DNA from: Sporodiniella umbellata
Taxonomy: Eukaryota > Mucoromycota > Mucoromycetes > Mucorales > Rhizopodaceae
Assembly (NCBI GenBank): GCA_025677835.1
Contig: JAIXMR010000197.1
Span: forward strand, 1 to 11,224
DNA: 11,224 nucleotides
Direction: 5' to 3'
Shown piece after piece: positions 1-8,494 of the stretch (positions within the stretch are counted from its first letter, which is position 1; each line of letters starts with the position of its first letter). The notes below the pieces were generated by a model. It saw only the letters and a list, made by a program, of their open reading frames with translations. It was not told where the DNA came from and did no database searches. The translations under genes and the position numbers were made by a program.

Positions 1-66
1 CTTCAGTTTATGCAGGAAAAGTATATGATGAAGAGGATGGGACCTGAAGGTAACTACAAAGCTTGA
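1..66 (+). CDS. Possible 3' end of an unidentified gene (partial)
   Basis: Frame 1 is open from the window edge and ends with TGA at 64-66, giving a 21-residue tail that is charged and methionine-rich (LQFMQEKYMMKRMGPEG...). It reads like protein rather than noise, but it is too short to assign to a family. A GTAACT donor-like site lies inside it, just after the codons for PEG, so the apparent tail could instead be the end of an exon reading into an intron. The rest of the gene lies outside the window. Confidence 0.3.
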   Translation, partial: LQFMQEKYMMKRMGPEGNYKA

Positions 67-1114
67 AAATATACAGTATCAGTAAACGCTTACATACAAA
101 AAAAAAGATACCTGGTATGTCTCCGGTTTTAGAGTCGACTCTAGGAGAGACAAAATGGTGTAGATCAGACCTGAGAGCTCGTACGATGAAGTCTTGAAAG
201 AGATACTAAAGTTATCAGATAAAAAGTTTTTGGAGCACAAAAACACATGCGTTACAGAATGAAAGTAAACCAAACACAAACACCTTACAGGTCGCAATTC
301 ACTTTGAAATGATGGTTTTCAGATCCTAGCAAAAACAATATAGATATCTAACCCTTTATCGTATTGATTTCCTTTACTGACAACGCAAGGTATACCTTTT
401 GTTTGAAGTCAATGAAATAAAGCGCTCATAAAACGGATATCATTATTGTTATAACCTCTAAACACACACATATACAAACAAAAAAATTGAATGAGAAAGT
501 ACAATCCAGATTGTATTCTACTCTTTGACCATTTGAAAAAATCAAGGTTTATAACAATAGTTTTAAGCAATTACGTATCAAAATCTGATGTTATCAGACT
601 GGAATGACACTTGCTGTTGTCTTTAAATTGACAACGGCGCATTTTGCAGCCTCTATCTATCATGATATTTACCAAAAAAGTGGGTTCTATTGTCCTTGAG
701 AGAAGATACACTGTTACAGCAAAGAAAGTATCTTATTCATAGGCAGAGATATCAACTTTTTTTTTTTGGAGTATCAACAATCATTTTTTTGTTTTTCAGC
801 AGGATATTTAAACACCAAACACTTCAAGGCGGCCATGTTTTATGGACAATTTTGACTATTATTTGCGGGATAAAAAAAGCAGCCTTTTTTAAAGTGTTTC
901 ATGAAAGCTTCATACAGCCACACTCATCAAAATTGGTTAGGCAAAATTACTCCAAATTAATTTTTACCCGTCTAACTTTATTTGAAAATTGTCCCAATTC
1001 CGGGTCAAACGCAGTATGCGTGCAAACAATCCCCGCAACCTAACAAATAACCCTGTTCAGCCAGGCTTCTGTATTTTCTTTTTCTTCCAACAATTTTTTT
1101 AGTCTAAAAAACCT
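67..1114. other. Intergenic region upstream of the GDS-domain membrane protein gene
   Basis: This is AT-rich DNA with T and A runs and no convincing gene. Reading frames of 60-120 codons occur on both strands but are biased by homopolymer runs and show no domain pattern. A 14-bp perfect palindrome (TAGAGTCGACTCTA) sits at 130-143. The promoter of the gene starting at 1115 must lie here, with T-rich stretches near 757-800 and 1077-1100. I could not pick out a specific TATA box or factor site. Confidence 0.6.
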
Positions 1115-3268
1115 ATGGCAACTTTTCAATCCATACTGGAACAATTGCCTTACAAACGACACTTCCATCGGAAGTGGTATCTTGCGTTCATAGCTTTTGG
1201 CACCATTACAGTCACATTTTATTTGGTATATTTTACCCACTTTAACAACTTGAAACTAGAATCAAAACAAGCGGATGTATACGAAAATACTTCTTCGAGA
1301 AACATAAGCTTCCATGTGCCTACGCAGAAAGATTTGTACTATATTGATTTAGACAAATACCCAGTAGAAGACAATATGCTAGCTTTATTTTCTGGTACAG
1401 AAAAAGTAATTAAAGCGGTCACAATAAATAAATTACTTCAAAAAAACATACCATGGACAGAACAATACCTGGACCAAAAGACTATACCCGATGCAGACAC
1501 ATATGCCTGTCCAGTGCAAACCATACCGTACCCTATTTTGCGTGAAATAACCGATCAATATACCCCATTGAACGACACTGACAGCTTTTTTGAGGATTCG
1601 AGTATAAATATGACCAAGCCTTTTGTTCTGCTACCATATGCAGAGCCACCCATATTCAGCGAAGGCGATAAGCTCTGTATCCGGATCGTTGTACCTTATC
1701 GCGCTTCAAACGAAGACGATCCGCACAACAACATGTACAGACCCTATCCGAAAAACAGTCGGGATATAACCTACCCATGGTGGGATACAACGATGGCTTG
1801 GCTGCAGGAAGTTCAAACAAATACAACTATTCCTTTTCTAATGCAGCCTTGGTATGGCCACCGTTTACTTCGAATGAACTCCAGAAGACTTAATAATATT
1901 AATACAAATCTTCCTGAATGGGCGCGCTTGAGAGAAGACGAGTTGTATGAGCGAACTAGAATTCATATATACGAAGCCCAACTTGTTTTACCCCGAGCAG
2001 GAAAATATAAACTGTCGGCGCTTTTAGAATTTACGGAAGCCAAATACAATTTTGAGTTTGGTCCTGTAACGCCCTATAACCCAACTGAGTTACCTATCCT
2101 TCCCTCAGGATCTGACATCATTGTTGTAGGCGACAATAGAGAAGAGAACGAAGAGCGTTTAGCGGAAACTTTATTCCAAGAACATTTAGAGTTGCCTCTC
2201 TGTAAAGGATCTGACCATTCTGGAAGATGGCTTCCTTGGCCAAAAGCCTACAGAAAAAGCAACAACGTCCTAAGTCTAAGCCATGCCCAGAAGTACTGGG
2301 CACCATACGATTGCCGCTATCGTTATGTAAGTTACGAAGAGTTCAACCGATGTGTCTCTCACAAATACAGCCGTGGTATGGACATGTATGGAGATTCCAA
2401 CATCCGACGTTCGCTTAAAAAGTTCATCAGTCACGGCCAATGGTGCAAGGATTGGCAAGCTTTTATAGAGCCCGCTACTGACAAGACCATTGACAAACGA
2501 CAGGCAAATACTCCTCCTCCAGCTCAAAATACCCCGCTTGTTGATCCAGGCTATAGCTCACCAAAACAATATAAACACTTGGTGTCCGAGCAAACACGAA
2601 ACTGCTACTGCGAAGATTACTCTGAGGCTTACTGGAAACCAGAGTGGTTCGACCCAGTTCAGAGAAGAGTGAATGTGAGTATGAACAACACTCTGAAAGA
2701 ATCAAACTCTTTGGGCGATACTGAATGGGACAACACAGACATCAGAAAAACCAACCCCATGGATTCTTATAAAATCAGTTCCTATAAATGGGACGGATTG
2801 ACCTATTTAAACAATCCCTCGTGGGATACCGCGGTTGCTGGAAACACAGTAGCAACTGACGTGGCCGTTTTCTCAATCGGCAATTGGGATGCAGCCTTTC
2901 TAGAGCTGGAGCCCTACCTTAAAGATGTAGATCGTCTTATTCAGCAAATCAAAAGTCATTACGACTTGAGAAAAACGCGAATCATATATCGTACACCTCA
3001 ATATTATTGCTGTCGTATAGACCGCTCCTCTCGTGTGAGACAGGTGAGTGGCCCTCGGCTAGACTTGTTTGATATTGAAGTCAAAACAAAGTTTGTAAGA
3101 GAGTTAAATGCTACGGTCTGGGACACAAAAGCGCTGGGCGAAGCAAGAACCTGGGAGGAAAAGCTGGAAGCTGTGAACTGTCCCTCCAACCATGTGCCTG
3201 CTGATATGGTAGATATCGAAAATCAAATATTTATGAACGGGCTATGCAACAGTTTTGACCAACAATAA
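1115..3268 (+). CDS. Type II membrane protein with a GDS (PC-esterase/NXPE-like) lumenal domain
   Basis: This is an uninterrupted 717-residue frame. A short basic N-terminus is followed by one hydrophobic segment (about residues 21-40), then a long polar region with many N-glycosylation sequons (NTS, NIS, NDT, NMT, NTT, NVS, NNT, NAT). That fits a single-pass Golgi/ER protein with its C-terminus in the lumen. Residues about 370-450 follow the order seen in PC-esterase/TBL/NXPE proteins: a GRW motif, a W.PY.C segment, a Cys-containing stretch, then GDSNIRR, with likely nucleophile Ser428. A later SIGNWD (G589-N590) resembles SGNH block III. The C-terminal candidate catalytic His is His693 in CPSNHVPAD; the usual Asp three residues before it is a Pro here. 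Family members modify sugars or glycoproteins (acyl transfer or hydrolysis). The substrate here is unknown and the family call is by motif only. No intron is needed. An AATAAA follows the stop. Confidence 0.85.
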   Translation: MATFQSILEQLPYKRHFHRKWYLAFIAFGTITVTFYLVYFTHFNNLKLESKQADVYENTSSRNISFHVPTQKDLYYIDLDKYPVEDNMLALFSGTEKVIKAVTINKLLQKNIPWTEQYLDQKTIPDADTYACPVQTIPYPILREITDQYTPLNDTDSFFEDSSINMTKPFVLLPYAEPPIFSEGDKLCIRIVVPYRASNEDDPHNNMYRPYPKNSRDITYPWWDTTMAWLQEVQTNTTIPFLMQPWYGHRLLRMNSRRLNNINTNLPEWARLREDELYERTRIHIYEAQLVLPRAGKYKLSALLEFTEAKYNFEFGPVTPYNPTELPILPSGSDIIVVGDNREENEERLAETLFQEHLELPLCKGSDHSGRWLPWPKAYRKSNNVLSLSHAQKYWAPYDCRYRYVSYEEFNRCVSHKYSRGMDMYGDSNIRRSLKKFISHGQWCKDWQAFIEPATDKTIDKRQANTPPPAQNTPLVDPGYSSPKQYKHLVSEQTRNCYCEDYSEAYWKPEWFDPVQRRVNVSMNNTLKESNSLGDTEWDNTDIRKTNPMDSYKISSYKWDGLTYLNNPSWDTAVAGNTVATDVAVFSIGNWDAAFLELEPYLKDVDRLIQQIKSHYDLRKTRIIYRTPQYYCCRIDRSSRVRQVSGPRLDLFDIEVKTKFVRELNATVWDTKALGEARTWEEKLEAVNCPSNHVPADMVDIENQIFMNGLCNSFDQQ

Positions 3269-3270
3269 CA

Positions 3271-3276
3271 AATAAA
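3271..3276 (+). terminator. Polyadenylation signal AATAAA
   Basis: AATAAA begins two bases after the TAA of the 717-residue gene and is followed by a T-rich, then GT-containing stretch (3283-3294). That is the arrangement expected for 3' end formation. It sits in the 34-bp gap to the convergent COA1 gene, so the two transcripts probably overlap. Confidence 0.55.
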
Positions 3277-3298
3277 TACAGCCTTTTTTTTTGTCCAA

Positions 3299-3304
3299 TT
3301 TATT
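3299..3304 (-). terminator. Polyadenylation signal AATAAA for the COA1 gene, overlapping its stop codon
   Basis: On the minus strand the COA1 stop TAA (3305-3303) overlaps an AATAAA. Downstream is the A-rich complement of the neighbour's T tract. The signal is very close to the stop, implying either a very short 3' UTR or use of another signal inside the convergent gene. Confidence 0.4.
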
Positions 3305-3874
3305 ATTGCTCTACGACGATTTCCTTTCCTGATACCTTTAGTGGCTGGTGACCAATATCAATTGCTTCTTTATCTGATTGACGGACAACTGAGAATTGAA
3401 TTGTTTTCCATTCGTGTCCAGTACGCCTCGATACAAAGTGAACCTCTGCCCGCTCACCTGTAATGTTTAATGCATGAAACAGCCCAAAACAGTCTTACCT
3501 CGTGCGCCCTTCACGTCAAATGAGATGTCGATTTGGCCTTTTAAATGATTGACACTTCCACTAATCCAGGGCCATTCATCAGCATAGTTAACTTTGTCTC
3601 CCACAAGCTCAATTACCCGAGGGTCATAACGGACAGTAAATAGAGTTCCTTGAACAACACTACTAGAGAGTCTCTGATGGTTGAGTGCTGCACCAAGGCC
3701 AACAGCCCATACAACTGCACCTACACCAGCACCTGCCCAAATCCAACGCTTTCTTGAAGGTGGTGGTGGTCCAGGCAACTCTCGTTCTACAACAACAGTT
3801 CTGGATGCAAAAAGCCTACGTTGTGTGATATTTGAAAAGAGTGTAGGTCGAAAACGGCAAGCTAAAAATGTCAT
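3303..3874 (-). CDS. COA1: Cytochrome c oxidase assembly factor 1 (Coa1/TIM21-like), two exons
   Basis: Coa1 family members sit in the mitochondrial inner membrane and support early assembly of cytochrome c oxidase (complex IV) around Cox1. Model: exon 1 3874-3499, a 41-nt intron 3498-3458 (GTAAGA...TTACAG), exon 2 3457-3303, giving 176 residues. The N-terminus is basic and free of acids (MTFLACRFRPTLFSNITQRR), as in a mitochondrial presequence. A proline stretch follows, then one membrane segment at about residues 44-64 (WIWAGAGVGAVVWAVGLG). The soluble part has the family pattern ending WPWISGSVNHLKGQIDISF then DVKGARG. After splicing it continues ERAEVHFVSRRTGHEW, the expected last strands. 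Without splicing the frame ends in a short unrelated tail, so the intron is well supported. Convergent with the gene ending at 3268. Confidence 0.9.
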
Positions 3875-4856
3875 TTGTAAAGAAAGAATAGTTGGGCCCC
3901 TCCACCAGAACAGGCCATTTACTTTGAGAGAGTCACAAGTTTAAACACAGCCTTAAAACGAAGATTGTATGTCCCTTTAACCTTTTAATGTAGAGACCAC
4001 TTGTACCTCCAAAGAAAAATATATACAGACGAAGCATGGATCGTAACTGAGTAAGGCCAATAAAACAAAGTAGAGAAAATCCCCTGTCGTTTTTTTTTCT
4101 TTTTCCATTGTTTCATTAACAACTGAATATAAAGCACTAATAGATTTGTAGCAGTCTGTACAGAACCCGCGAATAAGCTTAAAGATAGCCTGATATCCCC
4201 TAGGTCAAAAAACAGCCTTCATGTAACCGTCTTATAACTACAGCCTAGATGGATTAGAAAATTTCTTTTCTTTTGAACATGTATTTCGTGGAAAATCAGG
4301 TGAACGAGATGCTTTACCTGGTGATTCTGTTCTTTTTAAGAAAAAAAGGTATTTATCAGAAAGATATACACGATTATTTCTCGCGAAGGTTATAATGACA
4401 CATATTCATATCTCCCTATCATCATGTTTGAAAATCGCACCTATATATAGTGTAGTATAAACACCTTTTATTTTATTTTTTTTTGGTATCTTAGAAGACA
4501 TCATACGGATTCTTGTTCTAAATAGGGGAGTTGCAGTTTTTGTCAATTTTTTTTACTTTATTTAACCTAAAGTTTTTAAAAATCAATCTTGAAAAACGCT
4601 AACGAGCACACACCTGGTGTAAATTTTTTGAGTAAAATGATTCTCTATGCATCCATTCGGTCCCTAAAAAAGATATATCCAATAAAAAGCAAAAAACCAA
4701 CTCCTAAACTTTCTATATGGGGACTAGCAAGCCACAATCATATTCCATTTTTAAACAATCTTGTCCTTTTGATAATTGCTTACTAGAAAATTCACTGCTT
4801 TGTTTTCTCTTTTTTTCTTCTCCCCCTTTTTTTTCCTTTCTAGTAACACGAAGTCT
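3875..4856. other. Intergenic region between the divergent COA1 and SANT-like genes
   Basis: About 1 kb of AT-rich DNA sits between two genes transcribed away from each other, so it should contain both promoters. Visible landmarks are T runs (4089-4100, 4467-4483), a TATATATA-like stretch near 4441-4449, and a pyrimidine-rich tract just before 4844. Short reading frames, such as one from an ATG at 4717, show no protein-like pattern. I see no tRNA or other structured RNA here. Confidence 0.55.
4797..4843 (+). promoter_or_regulatory. Pyrimidine-rich tract ending in TTTCTAG before the start codon
   Basis: An almost pure C/T stretch of about 45 bases ends in CTAG, 14 bases ahead of the ATG at 4857. 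It could be the C/T-rich element that often marks transcription starts of fungal genes. Equally, it could be the polypyrimidine tract and acceptor of an intron in the 5' UTR. No clear matching donor was found, so both readings stay open. Confidence 0.4.
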
Positions 4857-5663
4857 ATGCCTGGGTTCAGAGGTATCAAGATGGTTTCTTTTGATAAGAA
4901 ACAAAAACAAGTGGTTGTTCAGCCGCCTCCTTCAGTTGAGGATATATCATGGCCAGACACTGCCACGTTTGTATTGATGGATGTTATGGCAAGCAGCTGT
5001 ATAGATTCAGTGAGAAAAGAGACCAAACATCAGTTGGAGGACTACTACTACCAAAAGGCGTTTGAGACGCTAGTCTGTGGTCTTGAAAAAAAAAATATAT
5101 CCGCCGATTTTTTGAAAACGCTTGACCTCGAGAAAATGAAAATCAAATGGCAAGAAATCGAAACTACACGCAGAAAAATGCTGGATACCATGAAATCAGA
5201 TAATGCTTCTAAAAACAAAAAACAGCCTCAGTTTAACCCTCACGACGTCGCCTATCGTACAGATGGAACCAAAAACTCTGAAGCTCAGTTCATCCAAAGC
5301 TCTGCTTCACAATCACATACAGAAAGTCCCCCTGTAGAGTTACAAGAGACTGTACCAATAACTCAGAAACCCTCAAATAGTACCCGCTTAACGTCTAAAG
5401 AGCGCGAGAGTGAAGAGAAAGTGACAGTCTCAACGGTTGTTGAAAAGGCTATCCCTCGCGTTTTAGAAAGAATAAATGTTCAAACAGGTTTTCAACTAGA
5501 AAACTCAGAGCAACAATTCAAATCAGAAATTTTGAGGTTGAAGCGACGAAAGATAGAGCTATTGAAAGAAGAGAAAGATAGAGAAAATTTGGAACGTGTA
5601 GAAACAAGAGCTCTCTTGAACCGTTTAGTAGACGTATTGGAAAAACTCAGTGACAAGCTGTAA
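4857..5663 (+). CDS. Putative Myb/SANT-like domain protein with C-terminal coiled coil
   Basis: A 268-residue frame without introns. ATG 4857 is the first in-frame ATG; the open frame upstream begins without one and translates the pyrimidine tract. Residues about 30-110 look like a three-helix Myb/SANT-like (trihelix or MADF-type) domain: Trp32 opens helix 1, AFETLVCGLEKKNIS lies in the middle, and a basic helix 3 contains KIKWQEIETTRRK with Trp98. The middle (about 112-195) is polar, Ser/Gln/Lys-rich and likely disordered. Residues about 215-268 form a strongly charged heptad-like coiled coil (ILRLKRRKIELLKEE... to LVDVLEKL), probably for dimerisation. This order is typical of DNA-binding proteins, some derived from Harbinger-type transposons. 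A nuclear DNA-binding role is an inference from layout; no close relative was recognised. AATAAA follows at 5696. Confidence 0.75.
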   Translation: MPGFRGIKMVSFDKKQKQVVVQPPPSVEDISWPDTATFVLMDVMASSCIDSVRKETKHQLEDYYYQKAFETLVCGLEKKNISADFLKTLDLEKMKIKWQEIETTRRKMLDTMKSDNASKNKKQPQFNPHDVAYRTDGTKNSEAQFIQSSASQSHTESPPVELQETVPITQKPSNSTRLTSKERESEEKVTVSTVVEKAIPRVLERINVQTGFQLENSEQQFKSEILRLKRRKIELLKEEKDRENLERVETRALLNRLVDVLEKLSDKL

Positions 5664-7344
5664 AAGAAAAAAAGGCCCAGTAAAAATAATTGACCAATAA
5701 AATGGCAGGAACTGAGCTTTTATGTACTGCCTGTCGTTGACCTTAGCTTTAGGCTAGAGTATACCTTTTAAAAAAAAGTGCATGTAAGATACTCAGCTTA
5801 TGATACAATTCCTGATTCTTTCTTTTTCTCTTGAAGCATTACTTTAATTGAATACGTCATGTGCTTACAAACCAATCGTCAATTACTCTTGTAGCAATTT
5901 AGATTAATGACAATTACTACCACAACCTGAATTAAGGTTTAGTGAAACCTAACTGAGCGCTTTTCTCCAAACTCGGTGGGAGCAAACAAAAAACTCGTCA
6001 GTTTCAGACTTCAATAACAATAAAACTGAAAATAGCGATACATATCACTTAATAGGCGGCATCAAAAATCTACCAGGGCTAGTACGAAGCTATGAATCTT
6101 GTAATCAAAACACAAGAGCACGAACAAAGACGAATCTATTTATCAACTTGAAAACAACAATCAAGTCAGTTCAGTGTAAAGTAAAGACATACTGGCGCTC
6201 TTTTTTTTTTAGCCAAGCAAATACTATCCTATTTTATTTTTGGTAACAAGAAGCTCAGCTATCTTTATGCTGATAGATTGTGCTTTAGCGGGTTGGAAAT
6301 TACACAAATACACAAAGTGTGATGGCACACCAACACTGATCTTTATATGAAAGAGACTTTGAAGTACCGCACTTCTGAAATTCAAAAAGCGTAGCTGTGC
6401 TTGAAGACAGCACCTTGTCGACTGATCAGAGCTAGCAGCAAGAACAACCATTTTAAGGACGTATCGGCTTCGAATATCGGATTTCAAAGTGGATAAACGG
6501 TGGCACTATTATATGTCTTCAACATTTTAAATCTTTACAGGCATTAGACAGTTTTTTTGCTCCGGCTCTTTATTATTGTTTTTTTTTTAATCGTAAGCTA
6601 TCAGGTGCAGCGATAGAAAGTGTCAATCAATATGTATCGTTCCGAGCTTTCGATTGCTGTAGTCTCCCTTTTTGAGTAGAGAATAGCAAAAATTAGGCTT
6701 CGGCTGCTTGTACTAGCTAGCGAGCAAATGGATTAAACTCAACAGTCGGAAAGATCGCCAGTAAATTAACGCGCTTTCCCTTTATGTACAGAGTTACCCC
6801 ACGCCAGTCTTTTTTTCTGAAGTCTTTTTCTGGAGTCTTTTTTGTTCCTCTTTCTTTGGAAGTTTAATCACTGCCCGTTATTGATGAGTCGCTCGAGTAT
6901 AACCGTTTCTTTTTGGCAACTTTATACTCTCCTTTTGAACTCAACCTGTGGCCCTTGAACTTTTTATTGATACTGTTATTGAGAGGGACGTATAAAAAAT
7001 TAAGTAGCTAAACTACAAAAGTAGGTTACTGGCTTTTATTTTAGATTACAAATTAAGTGACAGTGACTCTACAGAAGCTGAGGAAATGTCGAAAAAGGGT
7101 GTTAAAAACTAAACAGATACCCAAATTCGTACTCTTAACGGCCCAGGAAATAACCTTAGCTAAGCATTGTCTCTCTTAGAAAAGAAATCACATCCATACA
7201 TTTCAAGCGTTATAAAGAAAGAAAGAAAAGAAAAGACTCTAAAACAAACATTAGTCACTGTTTGGTGACAAAATAAATTCCCGGTCTTTGTCCTGATACA
7301 AAAAAAAAAAAATTGATAATTCTTTTGCCTTACTTTTAAACAAA
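5664..7344. other. Long gene-poor AT-rich stretch
   Basis: About 1.7 kb with no convincing protein or RNA gene on either strand. One 87-codon frame (6224-6487, minus) lacks domain-like pattern and neighbours of matching style, and I do not call it. Simple sequence is present: T runs near 6203 and 6581, a GAAA-type purine microsatellite at 7214-7235, and a 13-base A run at 7300-7312 just upstream of the SET-like start. The last 100-200 bases probably hold the promoter of the ancestral SET gene. Confidence 0.5.
5696..5701 (+). terminator. Polyadenylation signal AATAAA
   Basis: AATAAA lies 33 bases past the TAA of the coiled-coil gene, in an A-rich context and followed within about 60 bases by TTTTATGTACTG. 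This is a normal position for a fungal 3' end signal. Confidence 0.5.
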
Positions 7345-7699
7345 ATGTCCACCGACGAAGATTATATTGAAGATCAATTCCAAATAATTCAAGAAGAATC
7401 TTTCAAAGCCTTTGAGCAAGTTCAGCTTCATCAACGCAAAGTGACGGCCCCTATCTATGAAAAACGCCGTGAAATTGTCAAACCGATTCCCAACTTCTGG
7501 AGTACTGCTGTAAGCCGGAACCTTATATATATATAATAGTAGTAAAACCGAAAAAAAATTAAAAATCTAGATCTGCAACTGTTCTTTATTCTCTCTCGGT
7601 ATGTCAGACAACGACAAGAAGGCATACACATATTTTACAGAATTTGTTACATATACTTGTGGTGTTTCTAACTCCTATATCAGGCTCTCGAAAGCTTAA
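7345..7699 (+). pseudogene. Truncated SET/NAP-family histone chaperone copy
   Basis: SET/NAP proteins are acidic histone chaperones with an N-terminal dimerisation helix and an 'earmuff' domain, usually over 220 residues. Exon 1 (7345-7509) encodes the conserved end of the long helix: VTAPIYEKRREIVKPIPNFW followed by STA. A GTAAGC donor follows. The best continuation uses the acceptor CTAG at 7568-7570 (61-nt intron) and exon 2 (7571-7699), which reads through SDNDKKAYTYFTEF at exactly the spacing expected after FW for the EEDxxALxYLT region of SET. The usual NHP is changed to NCS. The frame stops at TAA 7697-7699 after only 97 codons. I found no trace downstream of the NPYF strand, the rest of the earmuff domain, or the acidic tail. 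The 5' end looks intact (AAACAAAATG), so this is a 3'-truncated gene copy, or less likely a very short expressed relative. Confidence 0.65.
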
Positions 7700-7794
7700 T
7701 TGATTTCCATGTTGAACACTGTGCTTCCATTCTCAATTTACTGAATTTTTGAAAAGTCCGCCTACTTTTTTGACATTTGTGTGGACTAATTTGA

Positions 7795-8101
7795 TCAGGT
7801 GTTTGAAGCCAGTTTGTCTAGCTTTTTGAGAATAAATTCACCACCTTTTTCAATCAAGTTGACCAATTCCTGGTCAAATCTCTAAGTGGTTATGAAGGTT
7901 TTTATTAAGGCATTTGGGGAAAACATCAATATAATACTGAATGAAATTTTACAAGTGCTCAATTGGAACATCTTTGCTTCCTTTCACAGCCCTAAAAGTA
8001 AGAGTTTCCATAATACTTGGCTTGTCTACTTTTACTCTTATCTTCAATAGATGTAACGATTTACAATATAAAACAGAAAAGCTTTTAACACACTTTGAGA
8101 T
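7795..8101 (-). pseudogene. Unidentified degenerate coding remnant
   Basis: On the minus strand a protein-like reading starts after an acceptor-like TTTTAG (8107-8102). It runs through KVDKPSIMETLTFRAVKGSK and DVPIEHL and hits TAA at 7951-7949. The same frame goes on through NFIQYYIDVFPKCLN to HNHLE, then a shift of frame near 7881 is needed to continue FDQELVNLIEKGGEFILKK to a TGA at 7797-7795. A GT...AG intron between the two parts does not keep phase and would remove protein-like sequence, so I read this as decay. The family is not recognised. It lies directly behind the truncated SET copy, in the opposite direction. Confidence 0.4.
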
Positions 8102-8280
8102 CTAAAATACGTTTGATAAATATTGGATTAGGAAGCAGTCTATTGTTCATGTATCGCATACATATTAATAAGTGGCTTTCTGTGCTGATTCAAATGATCG
8201 CAACTTGGCACAATGAAAAAAATTCAATGTCTAACTAAACTTTTTATTCAAAAGACATGCACTAAAATATTAGGACTGTG

Positions 8281-8308
8281 CTATGTTGAAACATAGTGAC
8301 TATAGTCA
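8281..8308. repeat. Two adjacent perfect short palindromes
   Basis: CTATGTT-GA-AACATAG (8281-8296) is a 7-bp inverted repeat with a 2-base centre. It is followed directly by the perfect 12-bp palindrome TGACTATAGTCA (8297-8308). Side by side they could form a double cruciform or a dimer-type binding site. With no known function, chance in AT-rich DNA is possible. Confidence 0.5.
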
Positions 8309-8450
8309 GTGTATGCAGGTTGGATCAAATTGCTCATCCATACATTAGACCATGAAATCAATTTACATGAACCAACACAAAGTAGTAAACAGCTTATTTT
8401 AAGGGCAATGCTTAATGGCGACGTCTCATACACAAGTTGAATGATACCGA

Positions 8451-8494
8451 ACCCGCAGGGCGACGACGCCCCGAGCGTAGCGAGGATGAGGCGG
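8451..8494. other. GC-rich patch with hairpin, unlike the surrounding DNA
   Basis: A 44-bp stretch of strongly raised GC lies in otherwise AT-rich DNA. It contains the stem-loop GGGCG-ACGA-CGCCC (8458-8471), followed by CCGAGCGTAGCGAGG with two near mirror-image GAGCG/GCGAG halves. The abrupt change in base use suggests an inserted or separately evolving element, perhaps a remnant of a mobile element. Its ends cannot be defined from one copy. Confidence 0.45.

Noticed and set aside
690..1043. 117-codon plus-strand frame before the membrane-protein gene
   Set aside because: It crosses T runs that produce poly-Phe stretches, has no domain pattern, and lies in the probable promoter of the next gene.
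4717..4977. Plus-strand frame from an ATG upstream of 4857
   Set aside because: It overlaps the strong 268-residue frame out of phase and is partly translation of the pyrimidine tract; at most an upstream frame in the leader.
6224..6487. 87-codon minus-strand frame in the gene-poor region
   Set aside because: No recognisable motif, no supporting splice sites or flanking signals, and a composition like random AT-rich translation.
6875..6905. TGATGAGTC resembling a hammerhead ribozyme core
   Set aside because: The matching GAAA segment and the closing stems are missing.
7875..7954. Intron joining the two parts of the minus-strand remnant
   Set aside because: Donor GTAAAA and acceptor CTTAG do not keep phase, and the sequence between them is itself protein-like, so decay explains it better.
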